Source of the DNA: Leptodactylus fallax
Lineage: Eukaryota; Chordata; Amphibia; Anura; Leptodactylidae
Assembly: GCA_947044405.1 (NCBI GenBank)
Contig: CAMRHE010000196.1
Location: 1,719,001 to 1,783,000 of the forward strand
Direction of reading: 5' to 3'
Length of the DNA stretch: 64,000 bases
Every line of letters begins with the position of its first letter. The first letter of the stretch is position 1. Of the stretch, positions 11,752-22,715 are shown piece after piece. The notes beneath the pieces are model-generated. The model did not search any database and was not told where the DNA came from. It was given only the letters and a program-made list of their open reading frames with translations. The translations under genes were made by a program, and so were the position numbers.

Positions 11752-13376
11752 CAGTACAGACCAAAAGTTTGGACACACCTTCTCATTCCAAGAGTTCTCT
11801 GTATTATCATGACTATAAAAATTGTAGATTCACACTGAAGGCATCAAAACTATGAATTAACACATGTGGAATTATATACTTAACAAAAATGTGTGAAACA
11901 ACTGAAAATATGTCTTATATTCTAGGTTCTTCAAAGTAGCCACCTTTTGCTTTGATTACTGCTTTGCACACTCTTGGCATTCTCTTGATGAGCTTCAAGA
12001 GGTAGTCACCTGAAATGGTTTTCACTTCACAGGTGTGCCCTGTCAGGTTTAATAAGTGGCATTTCTTGCCTTATAAATGGGGTTGGGACCATCAGTTGTG
12101 TTGTTCAGAAGTCAGGTGGATACACAGCTGATAGTCCTACTGAATGGAGTGTTAGAATTTGTATTATGGCAAGAAAAAAGCAGCTAAGTAAAGAAAAACG
12201 AGTGGCCATCATTACTTTAAGAAATGAAGGTCAGTCAGTCCGAAAAATTGGGAAAACTTTGAAAGTGTCCCCAAGTGCAGTGGCCAAAACCATCAAGCGC
12301 TACAAAGAAACTGGCTCACATGAGGACCGCCCCAGGAAAGGAAGACCAAGAGTCACCTCTGCTGCGGAGGATAAGTTCATCCGAGTCACCAACCTCAGAA
12401 ATCGCAGGTTAGCAGCAGCTCAGATTAGAGACCAGGTCAATGCCACACAGAGTTCTAGCAGCAGACACATCTCTACAACAACTGTTAAGAGGAGACTGTG
12501 TGCAGCAGGCCTTCATGGTAAAATAGCTGCTAGGAAACCACTGCTAAGGACAGGCAACAAGCAGAAGAGACTTGTTTGGGCTAAAGAACACAAGGAATGG
12601 ACATTAGACCTGTGGAAATCTGTGCTTTCGTCTGATGAGTCCAAATTTGAGATCTTTGGTTCCAACCACCATGTCTTTGTGCGACGCAGAAAAGGTGAAC
12701 GAATGGACTCTACATGCCTGGTTCTCACCGTGAAGCATGGAGGATGAGGTGTGATGGTGTGGGGGTGCTTTGCTGGTGACACTGTTGGGGATTTATTCAA
12801 AATTGAAGGAATACTGAACCAGCATGGTTACCACAGCATCTTGCAGTGGCATGCTATTCCATCCGGTTTGCGTTTAGTTGGACCATCATTTATTTTTCAA
12901 CAGGACAATGACCCCAAACACACCTCCAGACTATGTAAGGGCTATTTGACCAAGAAGGAGAGTGATGGGGTGCCAGATGACCTGGCCTCCACAGTCACCA
13001 GACCTGAACCCAATCGAGATGGTTTGGGGTGAGCTGGACCGCAGAGTGAAGGCAAAAGGGCCAACAAGTGCTAAGCATCTCTGGGAACTCCTTCAAGACT
13101 GTTGGAAGACCATTTCAGGTGACTACCTCGTGAAGCTCATAAAGAGAATGCCAAGAGTGTGCAAAGCAGTAATCAAAGCAAAAAGTGGCTACTTTGAAGA
13201 ACCTAGAATATAAGACATATTTTTAGTTGTTTCCCACTTTTTTGTTAAGTATATAATTCCACATGTGTTAATTCATAGTTTTGATGCCTTCAGTGTGAAT
13301 CTACAATTTTTATAGTCATGAAAATACAGAAAACTCTTGGAATGAGAAGGTGTGTCCAAACTTTTGGTCTGTACTG
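11752..13376 (+). mobile_element. Tc1-like element, family C copy 1 (DD38E type)
   Basis: The element is 1625 bp, starts 'cagtacagaccaaaag' and ends with the reverse complement, bordered by TA at 11750-11751 and 13377-13378. The inverted repeats are about 270 bp long and extend into the 3' end of the transposase gene. The second copy at 33742-35366 is the same length but damaged at different places. The DD38E spacing recalls the published Intruder group; that assignment is from memory. Confidence 0.93.
12166..13213 (+). pseudogene. Tc1-like transposase pseudogene, family C copy 1
   Basis: The frame opens with MARKKQLSKEKRVAII and carries the helix-turn-helix region and the GRPR motif in its N-terminal third, then the first catalytic Asp in SSDESKFEIFG. 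A TGA at 12745-12747 replaces the glycine codon of the KHGGG box (GGA in copy 2). The same frame continues from 12751 through [11 protein letters not shown] 5-bp deletion near 12973, relative to copy 2, shifts the rest into another frame that ends at 13213. Two independent lesions make it inactive. Confidence 0.92.
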
Positions 13377-13379
13377 TAC

Positions 13380-13610
13380 ATATATAATATTTATATACAT
13401 TTGGTATCACTGCAATCGAACGATCCACAGAATACAGATGACTGCACAGTGAGCTTGGAAAAAATGCAGTTTTTCTCAAATTCCACCCCATTCAGAATTT
13501 TGTTTCAGCTTTCCAATAAGGAATACCATTTCAAAGTGCATTTTGTCCTGCAAAAATTAAGGCCTCATACAGCTCTGTTAATGGAGAAATAAAATAATTA
13601 TGGCTTTTGG
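13380..13610. repeat. Frog interspersed repeat fragment ('tttggtatcactgcaatcg' type)
   Basis: The block contains 'tttggtatcactgcaatcg' followed by an aatacag/ataaa stretch and a 'ggcctcatacagctctg' segment with an A-rich tail. The same blocks occur in the elements at 55976-61119 and 62300-63360. Confidence 0.65.
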
Positions 13611-13661
13611 AAGGCAGGGAATAAGAAAACGAAAATTGAAAAATGTGCACGGTGGGATTGG

Positions 13662-13935
13662 GTTATACAGGATAATGCACCCTTTAACACTGCCATTCAT
13701 GAATGGTTTGAGGAACATGACAGAGAGTTCAAGGTGGCAACTTTGCCTCCAAATTTCCCCAGATCTCATTGCGATTGAACATATGTGAGATGTGCTGGAA
13801 AGACAAATTCATTCCATGAAAGCCCAATAATTTACAGGACTACAGTATAAGAATCTGCTGGTAATGTCTTGATGCACGATACCACAGGACACTTTCAGAG
13901 GACGAATGGAGTCCAACGATTTGACTTTACAGTGG
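13662..13935 (+). pseudogene. C-terminal fossil of another Tc1-like transposase
   Basis: Translation from 13664 gives QDNAPFNTAIHEWFEEHD followed by EFKVATLPPNFP, the region between the second catalytic Asp and the catalytic Glu of a Tc1-type enzyme. Frameshifts and stops (for example TGA near 13776) break it. No terminal repeats of this family were found, so it is an old fragment distinct from families A-E. Confidence 0.75.
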
Positions 13936-13959
13936 CGAAGAAAAGAATGTACAACCGCT

Positions 13960-14212
13960 AAGGCTATGTCCACAGCTGTGCTTGATCACTGTTTCCATCC
14001 CCCATTCCGCTTGAAAAATGCAGAGAGAAAAGTCCTGCTTTATTCGGGCGGAAATCAGGCAGAAACCTAGCAGACCCCATTATAGTCTATGGGGACCGCA
14101 GGTCTCCGCGGGTAGCCGCTTTTTAAGTGGATTGGGTTTCCGTTTTTCATGTCCCTAAGCGGAACCGAAGAATGGAAAACCCAATGCATTTGTGAACCTA
14201 CAGTAACACTGC
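13960..14212. mobile_element. MITE related to the element at 50342-50616
   Basis: It shares 'aaaaatgcagagagaa' and the central 'accccattatagtctatgggg' type block with the copy at 50342-50616. Its ends ('ggctatgtccacagctg' and 'tttgtgaacctacag') are too decayed to fix the target duplication. Confidence 0.55.
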
Positions 14213-14785
14213 ACACTGCAAAATCATGAAATCAAAGCCATAATAAGTACAGTATTTGCAATTGCTTAACATAGGCATAGATTGCATACAAAACATTCAA
14301 AATATATTAAGACTACATAAAACAACTAAATACATCTTGAACAGAACACTTACGGTTTTGTGCAAACACTCGGTTTTTGCCAGTGATGGTTGCACCTATG
14401 ATTTCCAACTGTCCAAAGAATTTCAATCTTCAAAAATTTCAGCTATTGTCCATAGAGACCAGGTCATTTTCCATTTTTCTAAATGAAACTTACAGATTGT
14501 TGTTAATAGCTAGAGTATAAATACTGCAATTCTGTGAAAGTCTTCTCTTTATGGATCACAAGATCAGTATTCATTGACTAGGACTGGCACTATGGGCATA
14601 CTGTGCATTTTCATCTAACAGCATGATCACAAAAAAACTGCTCTACTAAGAGCTCCCCTCTTATGGCACAAATATCTCCTTATAGAAGTAGTTACCAACT
14701 TTCCAGAAATGCTTAAAGGGTATTTGTTGTCTCTATTTTTGCTATTTTATATGGTGAGTATTTTTCAAATATACTTTATTAACTG

Positions 14786-14835
<50 letters not shown>

Positions 14836-14884
14836 TATATATAAAAGCCTGTCACTAAATCTTACCTTAGTAATGCTATAACTG
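14213..14884. other. AT-rich DNA with a (TA)n microsatellite
   Basis: A TA dinucleotide run of about 45 bp lies at 14788-14832. Nothing coding is visible in the rest. Confidence 0.6.
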
Positions 14885-15080
14885 CAGGCTAGATAGTGAG
14901 CTGGTAAAGGCATGTTCTGTGGAGGGAGGTAGGAGTGGAGCTTAGCAGAACAATGTAGCCCTCAACGATTCCTGGCAGTGTTAGATAGGGACAGTGAAAT
15001 AAAAGATTAGGTTTTATCATTATTGAATTATATAAGGAAGACAGGGACAGTAGAGGCAGGCTTAGTAGCCTCTGCAAGTA
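14885..15080. repeat. Dispersed repeat, copy 1 of a direct pair
   Basis: The block with 'gctagatagtgagctggta', 'gagcttagcagaacaatgtag' and 'attaggttttatcatta' is repeated in the same order and orientation at 17402-17580 with moderate divergence. The family is unknown to me. Confidence 0.7.
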
Positions 15081-15387
15081 ATACAATGGACTGCGGTTAT
15101 AGTACACACTATATACGCTATATACAGAATGGACTCTCCTTAGCAAGACTCAGAGTGTTGCTAAGGATTGACTTTAGAAACAATTTTTATTTGTTTTAAA
15201 TAAAGGAAAGTAAAAATCACATATATATCACATATATTACAACCCACCTAGACAATAATTAAAAAAAAAACAACAAAAAACAGAATTATGCATGAGATTC
15301 TAGATGTGTATTCATAACACATGCTTCTAAATACTGGCCACACTACTCTAAATTCTCTATATAGCAACCCTCTTACTACAGGCTAGG

Positions 15388-15960
15388 TCAGTGATGGCGA
15401 ACCTTTTAGAGACCGAGTGCCAACATGGCAATTTAACCTTAAATTAACCAGGATCTGTTTTATAGTGGCCGTGCAATGTTATTTCAGTCTGTAATAATAT
15501 CACATGTCTGCTATAAAACAGATACTGTGTGATATAAATAGTGAAGGGCCCCCACACAGTACAATGCACTTCAAAGTGGCCCCCATACAGTATTATATGC
15601 CCACAGTGGCTCCCACACAGTATTATACGCTCCACAGTGGCCCCTGCACAGTATTATATGCTCCACAGTGGGTCCCCACACAGTATTATATGTTCTACAG
15701 TAGGCCCCCCCACAAAGTATTATATGCTCCACTTTGCTCCCCTCCCACACAGTATTATATGCTCCACAGTGGGCCCCCACACAGTATTATATGCTCTAGA
15801 GTGGGCCCCCACACAGTAGTTTATGCTACTTACCCAGTATGGCTGCAGTCCCACGTAGAGCGGCCTCCTTCTTCTTCTGATCACAGGCACTGATGACTTG
15901 TGTCGGAGCAGAGGTTACACTCTGCAGTCAGTGTAAGCTGTGGTCCGCATTTGCACATAT
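15388..15960. mobile_element. hAT-Charlie-like end followed by a minisatellite
   Basis: The terminus 'cagtgatggcgaaccttt' at 15388 is a typical Charlie-type end. It leads into a minisatellite at 15545-15820 and a 'gctacttacccag' segment, the same order as in the other minisatellite-bearing elements. No opposite terminus or 8-bp duplication was found, so it is probably truncated. Confidence 0.6.
15545..15820. repeat. Minisatellite, unit about 32-33 bp
   Basis: About eight units of 'cacagtattatatgctcc' plus 'acagtggccccca'. The unit resembles those at 21696-22240 (reverse strand), 28030-29600, 32830-33040 and 39615-39730. Open frames here (up to 129 codons) are repeat artefacts. Confidence 0.9.
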
Positions 15961-15961
15961 A

Positions 15962-17400
15962 GCCAGAGCCGTTTTAACACATTGGTGGGCCCAGTGCACA
16001 GGTTTCATAAGTTCCCCCCCCATCACCACCTGCTATTATATCCATCTGAAAGCTGCCAAAAACTGGGATTTTATATGATGACATGCAATGGGTGACAATG
16101 TGTTACGTGACTGATGGAACTTTTCCGCCTGTCAGACATGTTTTATACGCTCATCTCTAGTAATAATCGTTATTGCTATTATTTTAGCGTGTAATGGATA
16201 TCGCTAGAGAGGCGATCAGAGTATTTTACTCTATAAAGGTATGGACAGGACAGGGACAGGGTCAAATGTAAACTTTATTGATGACTTTGTGTGTGTTGTG
16301 TAAGTGTTTGGTGAAACTCTTTTGGAGCTGCAACCTAAACAATGGTAAACGACTGGGTCACAGTGGCAATAACTTCCTGGTTATATGTTATGTTCAGAGG
16401 GGTATTACATAAAATACCCCTGTGATTAGGCTATGCGTGCCGCAGCAAATTTAGCTCCACCCAATTCTATGTTGACTCCGCCCGTTCTCATCCATTTTAT
16501 AATGTTCCCCTCCAATTGCCCCACAGTATGAAGTCTCCTCTCCTGATGCCCCAGTTTAAACTGGGGGAAACTAGAGGGGGACATTAATCTGGGGTAGCTG
16601 GAGGGGGACATTAACCTGGGGCAACTAGAGGGGGTCATTAAACTGGGTCAGCTGGAGGGGGATATTAAACCGTGGGGTTACTTGGATGGGGACATTAAAC
16701 TGGGGACAACTAGAGGCAGACATGTCCCCCTCCAGCTACCCCCACGGTTTAATGTCCTCTTCCAGTTGCCCCCAGTTTAATGCCCCCTTACAACTTGCCC
16801 CCAGTTTGATGTCCCTCTCCAGCTGCCCCAGTTTAATGTCCCCCTTCATCTGCACCCATTTTGATGCCCCTCTCCATCTGCCCCCAGTTTAATGTCCCCC
16901 TTCATCTGCTACCATTTTAATGTGCCCCCTTCATCTGCCACCAGGTTGATATCCTCCCTTCATCTGCTCTCAGTTTGATGTCTCCCTTCATTTGCCACCA
17001 GTTTGATGTCCCCCTTCATCTGCCACAAGTTTGATGCCCCCCCTTCATCTGCCACAAGTTTGATGCCCCCGCCTTCATCTGCCACAAGTTTGATGCCCCC
17101 CCCTTCATCTGCCACCAGTTTAGCATAATAAAACACTGATACCCACCCCCTCCTCGCTCCGCTGCCACTCTGTGAGGTCTCTTCTTCCGGACTGTTCAGG
17201 GAGCTGCAAGCACGATGAGTGACGTCATCACATCGCGCCCGCAGCTCCAGGAACCGGAGCGCACAAGGATGTGCTTCACACACAATGGTGAAGCGGGGGC
17301 TGTCTGCGAACGGCTCCTGCTTCATCATCTGCGTGCGGAGTGGCCCTGCATATAGCTGAAAGAAGCGATCACTCACTAACGGGGAATCACGCCATCACGG
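15962..17400. mobile_element. Probable non-autonomous element with inverted-block minisatellite
   Basis: It begins around 'agccagagccgttttaac', continues into a minisatellite (16495-17120) and then a CpG-rich block with TGACGTCA at 17220-17227. The element order matches that of the defined hAT-like elements, but I could not fix its termini. Confidence 0.5.
16495..17120. repeat. Minisatellite, unit about 30 bp, with internal inversion
   Basis: Units of the form 'cccagtttaatgtccccc' plus 'ttcatctgcc' run on one strand from 16720 to 17120 and in 16495-16553. The segment 16556-16718 carries the same units reversed ('gggggacattaaactggggc'). The left switch point is a palindrome (ccccagtttaaactgggg, 16549-16567). 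Confidence 0.85.
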
Positions 17401-17401
17401 G

Positions 17402-17580
17402 GCTAGGTAGTGAGTGGGTAGAGGGATGCGCTGTGAAGGGAGATAGGATCAGGGCTTAGCAGAGCAATGTAGCACTCCACGATTACAGACAGAAAAATAA
17501 CAGTTAGATTAGGTTTTATTATCACATATATCGAGGGCAGGTTCAGCAGAGGCAGACTATGGAGCCTTCCTCTGCATGTT
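17402..17580. repeat. Dispersed repeat, copy 2 of a direct pair
   Basis: It is related to 14885-15080, sharing 'gcttagcagagcaatgtag' and 'agattaggttttatta' in the same order. Confidence 0.7.
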
Positions 17581-17707
17581 TATGTTAGGAATCTCAATAT
17601 GTGTACACCTACTTGCAGCCTTCACACTTTTCAGTGCAGCACTGCTCACAGCCGTCACTTTCTAGCTGATCTACCAGTTTCTATAGTATATTTGGAACCT
17701 GCTTTAG

Positions 17708-17935
17708 ACCGGGGCCCCACGTTGCATAAATGTCACATCAAAAACCACAGCATTTTACAGTCACTGCAAAGTGGATGGGATTCTAGCGAATCCCATCGAC
17801 ACATTGCAGAAAAATACGCTCAGCAGAAACGCTGCGATTTCCAAAACAGTCACGGTTTTGGAAATTGCAGCATGTCAATTATACCTATATGGGGGAAACA
17901 GGGCAAAGACTTAGCGCATGAACTCACACAGATTC
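17708..17935. repeat. Interspersed repeat, 'ggggccccacgttg' family
   Basis: Related blocks occur at 30562-30660 and 62524-62850 (shared 'gcgatttccaaaac' and 'ttttggaaat' segments). It is partly palindromic, so MITE-like. No termini were fixed. Confidence 0.6.
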
Positions 17936-18099
17936 ACCATTAATAACAGCAGAACAGATCTCCCAGTGGCCGAAAATTTCGAACTCTGCAATTTGGACTT
18001 AATATTCATGCCAGTTTCATGTTACACTAGGTATGAACTGTGAGGGTCACAAATCACCACCTGATTGCAAACAGATAACAAATCCCTCCGTCACACCCC

Positions 18100-18330
18100 A
18101 CAAATTTTCCAGACTGTTTATTTCTTGACCTGTTGTAAATAACTTCTCTACTTATATTGCATTTTGTTATTCCAAGATCCTTTGAAGATCCCTGTCTTGT
18201 ATGTGTATAAAGAGTATGAATTTTCAGTTCTTGTATTATACCATGTCTGAAGAAGAGAGCTAGACTCTCGAAAGCTTACTATCAAATATACTCAGTTAGC
18301 CTCTAAAAGGTATTGCCTGATTTCTTCACA
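18100..18330 (+). repeat. Retroelement-like tail containing a hammerhead-like core
   Basis: The string 'tctcgaaagctta' with a following 'cagttagcctctaaaagg' resembles a tail shared by many vertebrate interspersed repeats. It contains CTGAAGA (18247-18253), a 5-bp hairpin (gagag/ctctc) and GAAA (18270-18273), the order of a hammerhead ribozyme core. The predicted cleavage triplet is GCC, not NUH, so it is probably inactive if it ever was one. Confidence 0.4.
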
Positions 18331-19180
18331 CTTCCAATTATACCTACGGAAATGCTGGTGGTTTCCTTTCTGTGAAAACCGCAGCACTTTTTTGCTGAGG
18401 TCCACTATGTGGAGCCTTAGCCTTTCAGAAATTTTATTACAGTTTTTTACTAAAAGGAAGTAAAATTGCTTAATAAAGTTTATTACTAGTAAAATAAATA
18501 AATATTAAAATTATAAAAATAAACAATAGTTTCACTTTAAAGAGAGTTTGACATATAAATGCTATCTGCAAGATCATACCTGAAAAAAGGACTAGTCGAA
18601 AGGTGATCCCATACACAGTTCCAGTGACAGACTACCCCATAAACCGAGACTGCCGGGGACTGCCACCACAAAGCTAGCTGACTACAGAGTGGTCCCAATC
18701 ATTAACAGTGCCAGCCAGTGTTTGTGTCACCAATTGTGTAATTCCTCTGTAAGGCCTTTGTCACACATCCATGAATCATCACCATAGTCTATGTTCTCCA
18801 TGAACAGCACATGGTCTTATCGATTTCAGTGAGTCCATGTAGACATCCTGAGACATGCCCTACTTTGGTCTGTTGTGTGCACCAAAAAGACCCAATGAAG
18901 TCTAAGGATCTGTGAAAATTACGGACAGCACACAGACATCCTGTATGTTTTTCATAGATCCAATACACTAAAAAGTTTCGCACATTGTTTAAATAAAAGG
19001 TTGGCAATCCATGGACAAATGTTCTAAAACAGAAATTTTTTGGATAAAAACTCGGATGCCAAATGCTTTGTATTTTTGTGTCTCCTAAATGGCCAACTAA
19101 GTATGCATAGAAATGTATTCACTAGTTGACAACTGAGTGTTACTGTGATGTACGGACCATCCTAGCACATGACGCGGCTG
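18331..19180. other. Repeat-rich DNA, no gene
   Basis: The stretch 18750-19150 belongs to the loose frog family that includes 23720-24000, 35735-35960 and 38966-39210 ('...cacacatcc...ctatg...'). Nothing coding is seen. Confidence 0.4.
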
Positions 19181-19440
19181 TCAGGGGTTAACTCACCCCA
19201 CTCACTCAGTCTTACACTCAACATTCACTCAGGCTGCAAATTGAACGTAAACTGCACCCCAACACAGTCCACGCACATTAATTACACGCAGCCACCACCA
19301 TTGATTTGAATCAGTGGAATTCTCACTTACATGTACATGCATCTCTCCAACAGTCAGACACAAACGCACCTCAAAAAACTAACGGGTTCATAGAGCAACA
19401 CAAAGTAACCTTAAACAATTTAATACCCAAAGGGTTCAGT

Positions 19441-19504
<64 letters not shown>

Positions 19505-20080
19505 TGAAAATATGACTAAATAACACAAAATTGCAAACAGACTTGAAATAAATGGGAGGAAAACAGAATAATACTATAAGTGTCTTTTGTCCCAGGAGCT
19601 TGAAGAATCTTCAGATGGAATTGGACACACCCAACTCTCTTAGCTGACTTCACAGATATAACAATTTTAAGGTAACATGGCCTCCTGCCAGGGTGCCCCC
19701 CCTCCTCTTACTCCTTGAGGTGGGATATCCAGGATTTATCCTCATCTGGGAAATAGGGGTTTCTTTCTTTGCCTTGGAGAGCTGTGTCTCTACTGGGCTC
19801 TGAGGTTAGTTCAGGGCATCATACCCCCTTCCTTTGTCTGTTCAACCAAGATGTCATAAAACCATAAACTGGATGTTTCTAGGCATTTCACCCCTGAACT
19901 CCTCTCCTTTGTGTACACACATTCCACTGAGGTAGATTGATAACAAACATAGCCAAACATTCACTAAAGATACATACACGAATGGAATTCTTTTATCACA
20001 GTTACCATTTCCCTTATTAAAGGGATGTATAACTACACAGTTTGACACTATCAGCAGTAGTTGGACAATGTCAGACTGTG
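19181..20080. repeat. Possible LTR-like repeat with microsatellite
   Basis: A GC-richer block begins 'tgtcaggggttaactc' and contains a (CT)n-(TA)n-(GA)n tract at 19442-19504. The TA centre with CT and GA arms is self-complementary. A shared motif with 6311-6326 links it to the block at 5581-6795. Borders are not supported by a target duplication. Confidence 0.35.
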
Positions 20081-21105
20081 CAGGGACATACCCCCAATTG
20101 GCAACACCCAGTTGTCAATTTATTCATAAATTAGTAGATGCTACAAGCAGATGCTACAAGGTGATTCTGGCTGCAGCTCTTCTCATGCAACCAAAGATTG
20201 CCAATTCCCTCTGCAAAACCTGCACTAATGCAAGTAAATAGGGTTACACTGCAATCCTGATGTTGCCGTGATGTAATCGATCGATTTGCAATCATGGCAA
20301 CACTGGTGTTGGAATACAACCCTATTCACTTACATTAGTGCAGGTGTTACAGGATCACAGGAGCTGGCGGCCAAAATGGTTGTGGATCCCCAGCTTAGCC
20401 ATGATTGTAACGTAGGAATGTAGAGTCCTAAAAACAGAATAGTTATTTCATGGAAATACAGATATTTACTAACACAGATATGTCAGGAGAAGTGACAGAT
20501 CTTTACTGTAAATGGAATTAAAAAATATAAGATCAGCCATGTACACTTCATCTCTGGCGCTGATATCTAGTAGCAGAATTCAGCACCATCGCTGCTTTCA
20601 ATGAATGTGATTTTCTACCCTGCCAGGATCCCCAGACAATAAAGGGCGAACCATCCAGCATACTGATATATTACATGCAATAGAAACAGCATATGTACAC
20701 AGTCTTGTATTCCAGGTCCATGTAAAGGTCATTTTCAGATGTTTTATTTTCCACAAAAACATATTATGAGAAAACAAAATGTTTCAACTGCACATTTCTC
20801 AATTACTTCAAAACAATGTTGTCATGATGTGCATGCAAGCTCTCCGTGCTAACTCATGCAGTGTCTGTTCATGGAGAATGAGAGTTGATAGTCTGAACAG
20901 TGTGGTAATGTGAAGAGGCTGCTATATGCAGTGTATTACGGTAGAGTGAAGAGAGGGCTGCTGGGAGAGGCCTGATAGAGCAGGAAGACATGTGAGTTGT
21001 GTTTATGTGCAGAGGGGACCTGCTGCATGGCATGCTCTAATCATATATATATATTTGTATATGTGTAAAAATATAAATGTACATATGGGAGATGTGGATA
21101 CACGT
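20081..21105. other. Unassigned DNA
   Basis: No gene, terminal repeat or tandem array could be supported. Confidence 0.4.
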
Positions 21106-21106
21106 A

Positions 21107-21151
<45 letters not shown>

Positions 21152-21157
<6 letters not shown>

Positions 21158-21379
21158 CACAGACGTAGTAGAGTTAACCTGCACTGCTGCAATTGATTAA
21201 TCCGCTGCAGTGATATGTTATCACAGAAGACTACAAAAGCCAATGAAATGTCATTGAAAAATGTTTTTCCAATGACTTTTCTGTTCTGTTGTTTTTGTTG
21301 TCTTCTGTGATAACATATCACACTGCAGCGGATTAACCAATTGCAGCAGTTCAGGTTAACTCTACTACATCTGTATATG
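21152..21379. mobile_element. Palindromic MITE between two (AT)n tracts
   Basis: The arms 'gtagtagagttaacctg' and 'caggttaactctactac' begin a long inverted repeat that includes 'tgatatgttatcacagaag' and 'cttctgtgataacatatca'. AT microsatellites lie immediately outside (21109-21151 and 21418-21455). A diverged copy is at 48271-48473. Confidence 0.85.
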
Positions 21380-21414
21380 CACACACACACATATATATTT
21401 ATATGTGTGTTTAC

Positions 21415-21459
<45 letters not shown>

Positions 21460-21695
21460 CTATCTGACAGAACTGTTGAAGTACATGCTGCCATGGCTGC
21501 AATACAAATCCAAACAGAAAAAATTGCAGCAGCGCTGTGCTACAATTGGGCGACGTGCAGACGATTGTGTGCATGTTGCCAGGCCGTGATTGAACCGCAT
21601 GGACGGCACATCGGATTTCATCATCCATTGGGGCCAGTGAGCACGGTCCATAAAACGGACAAGAATAGGACCTGTGAAAAATAAGTCTAGCACAC

Positions 21696-22240
21696 TAATA
21701 CGGTGTGCAGGGGCCACTATAGGACATAATACCGTGTGCAGGGGCCGCTATGGTACCTAATACTGTGTGCGGGGACTGCTATGGGACCTAATGCCGTGTG
21801 CGGGGACGCTATGGGACCTAATGCCGTGTGCGGGGACCGCTATGGGACCTAATACCGTGTGCGGGGACTGCTATGGGACCTAATACCGTGTGCTGGGGCC
21901 ACTATATGACATAATACCATGTGCTGGGGTCACTATGACATAATACGGTGTGCAGGGGCCACTATATGACATAATACCATGTGCTGGGGACACTATATGA
22001 CATAATACCATGTGAAGGGGCCACTATGTGACATAATATGGTGTGCAGAGGCTGTTATGCGATATAATACCTTGTGCAGGGGCCGCTATGTGACATAATA
22101 CCGTGTGCTGGGGCCACTATATGACATAATACCGTGTGCTGGGGCCACTATGTGACATAATACGGTGTGCAGAGGCTGTTATGGGATATAATACCTTGTG
22201 CAGGGATCATTATGGGACATATACCGTGTGCAGGGGCCGC
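21696..22240. repeat. Minisatellite, unit about 31 bp
   Basis: About 17 units of 'cgtgtgcaggggccactata' plus 'tgacataatac', with two sub-types ('tatgggacctaat' and 'tatgacataat'). It is the same array as that at 41650-41805 and 43431-43720. Confidence 0.92.
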
Positions 22241-22715
22241 TATGGGATATTATTCTGTATAACGGTGTGTTTTCTGCATTAAGGATGTGTTTTTGCACAG
22301 AAAACACAGGCATTTTTTTTTTGTGCAAAAATGCACCATGTGAACGCAGTTTTACATTGAAGTAAAAGTTCCAGTGGCCTAAGACTATATCTGCATCCAG
22401 ATACATAGTGTGTATTCACCATAAGGATGCCGCCATATGGTGCTCCTGGACACATACATTTACCACTAATTGGGGGCTGCACATGGACTTTCATTGCTTC
22501 TAATCGGAAAGTACAGGAGCGTTCCAGGAAATAGCAGTAAACGCATTTGTGTCCTAAAGCATCTGGTGGCAGCACTTCTGTGATATGGTTTGTGGTATAT
22601 GACTTTAGTTTAGGGGTCGTCAGACTTACAATTATTGACCGGCACTCCGAGTACCTCATCTTTGATTTTTTTTATTAAAATCGGCACGCTGAACAAAAAA
22701 GGTTGCATACCCCTG
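21696..22715. mobile_element. Truncated copy of the hAT-like element at 41185-44178
   Basis: The right end 'ggttgcatacccctg' (22715) and about 470 bp before it closely match 43690-44178. The left end with 'caggggttggcaacc' is missing, the copy starting abruptly within the minisatellite. The right flank shows no matching duplication on the left, as expected for a truncation. Confidence 0.88.

Noticed and set aside
15504..15893. 129-codon frame with repeated HSGP-type peptides
   Set aside because: Product of the 32-33-bp minisatellite.
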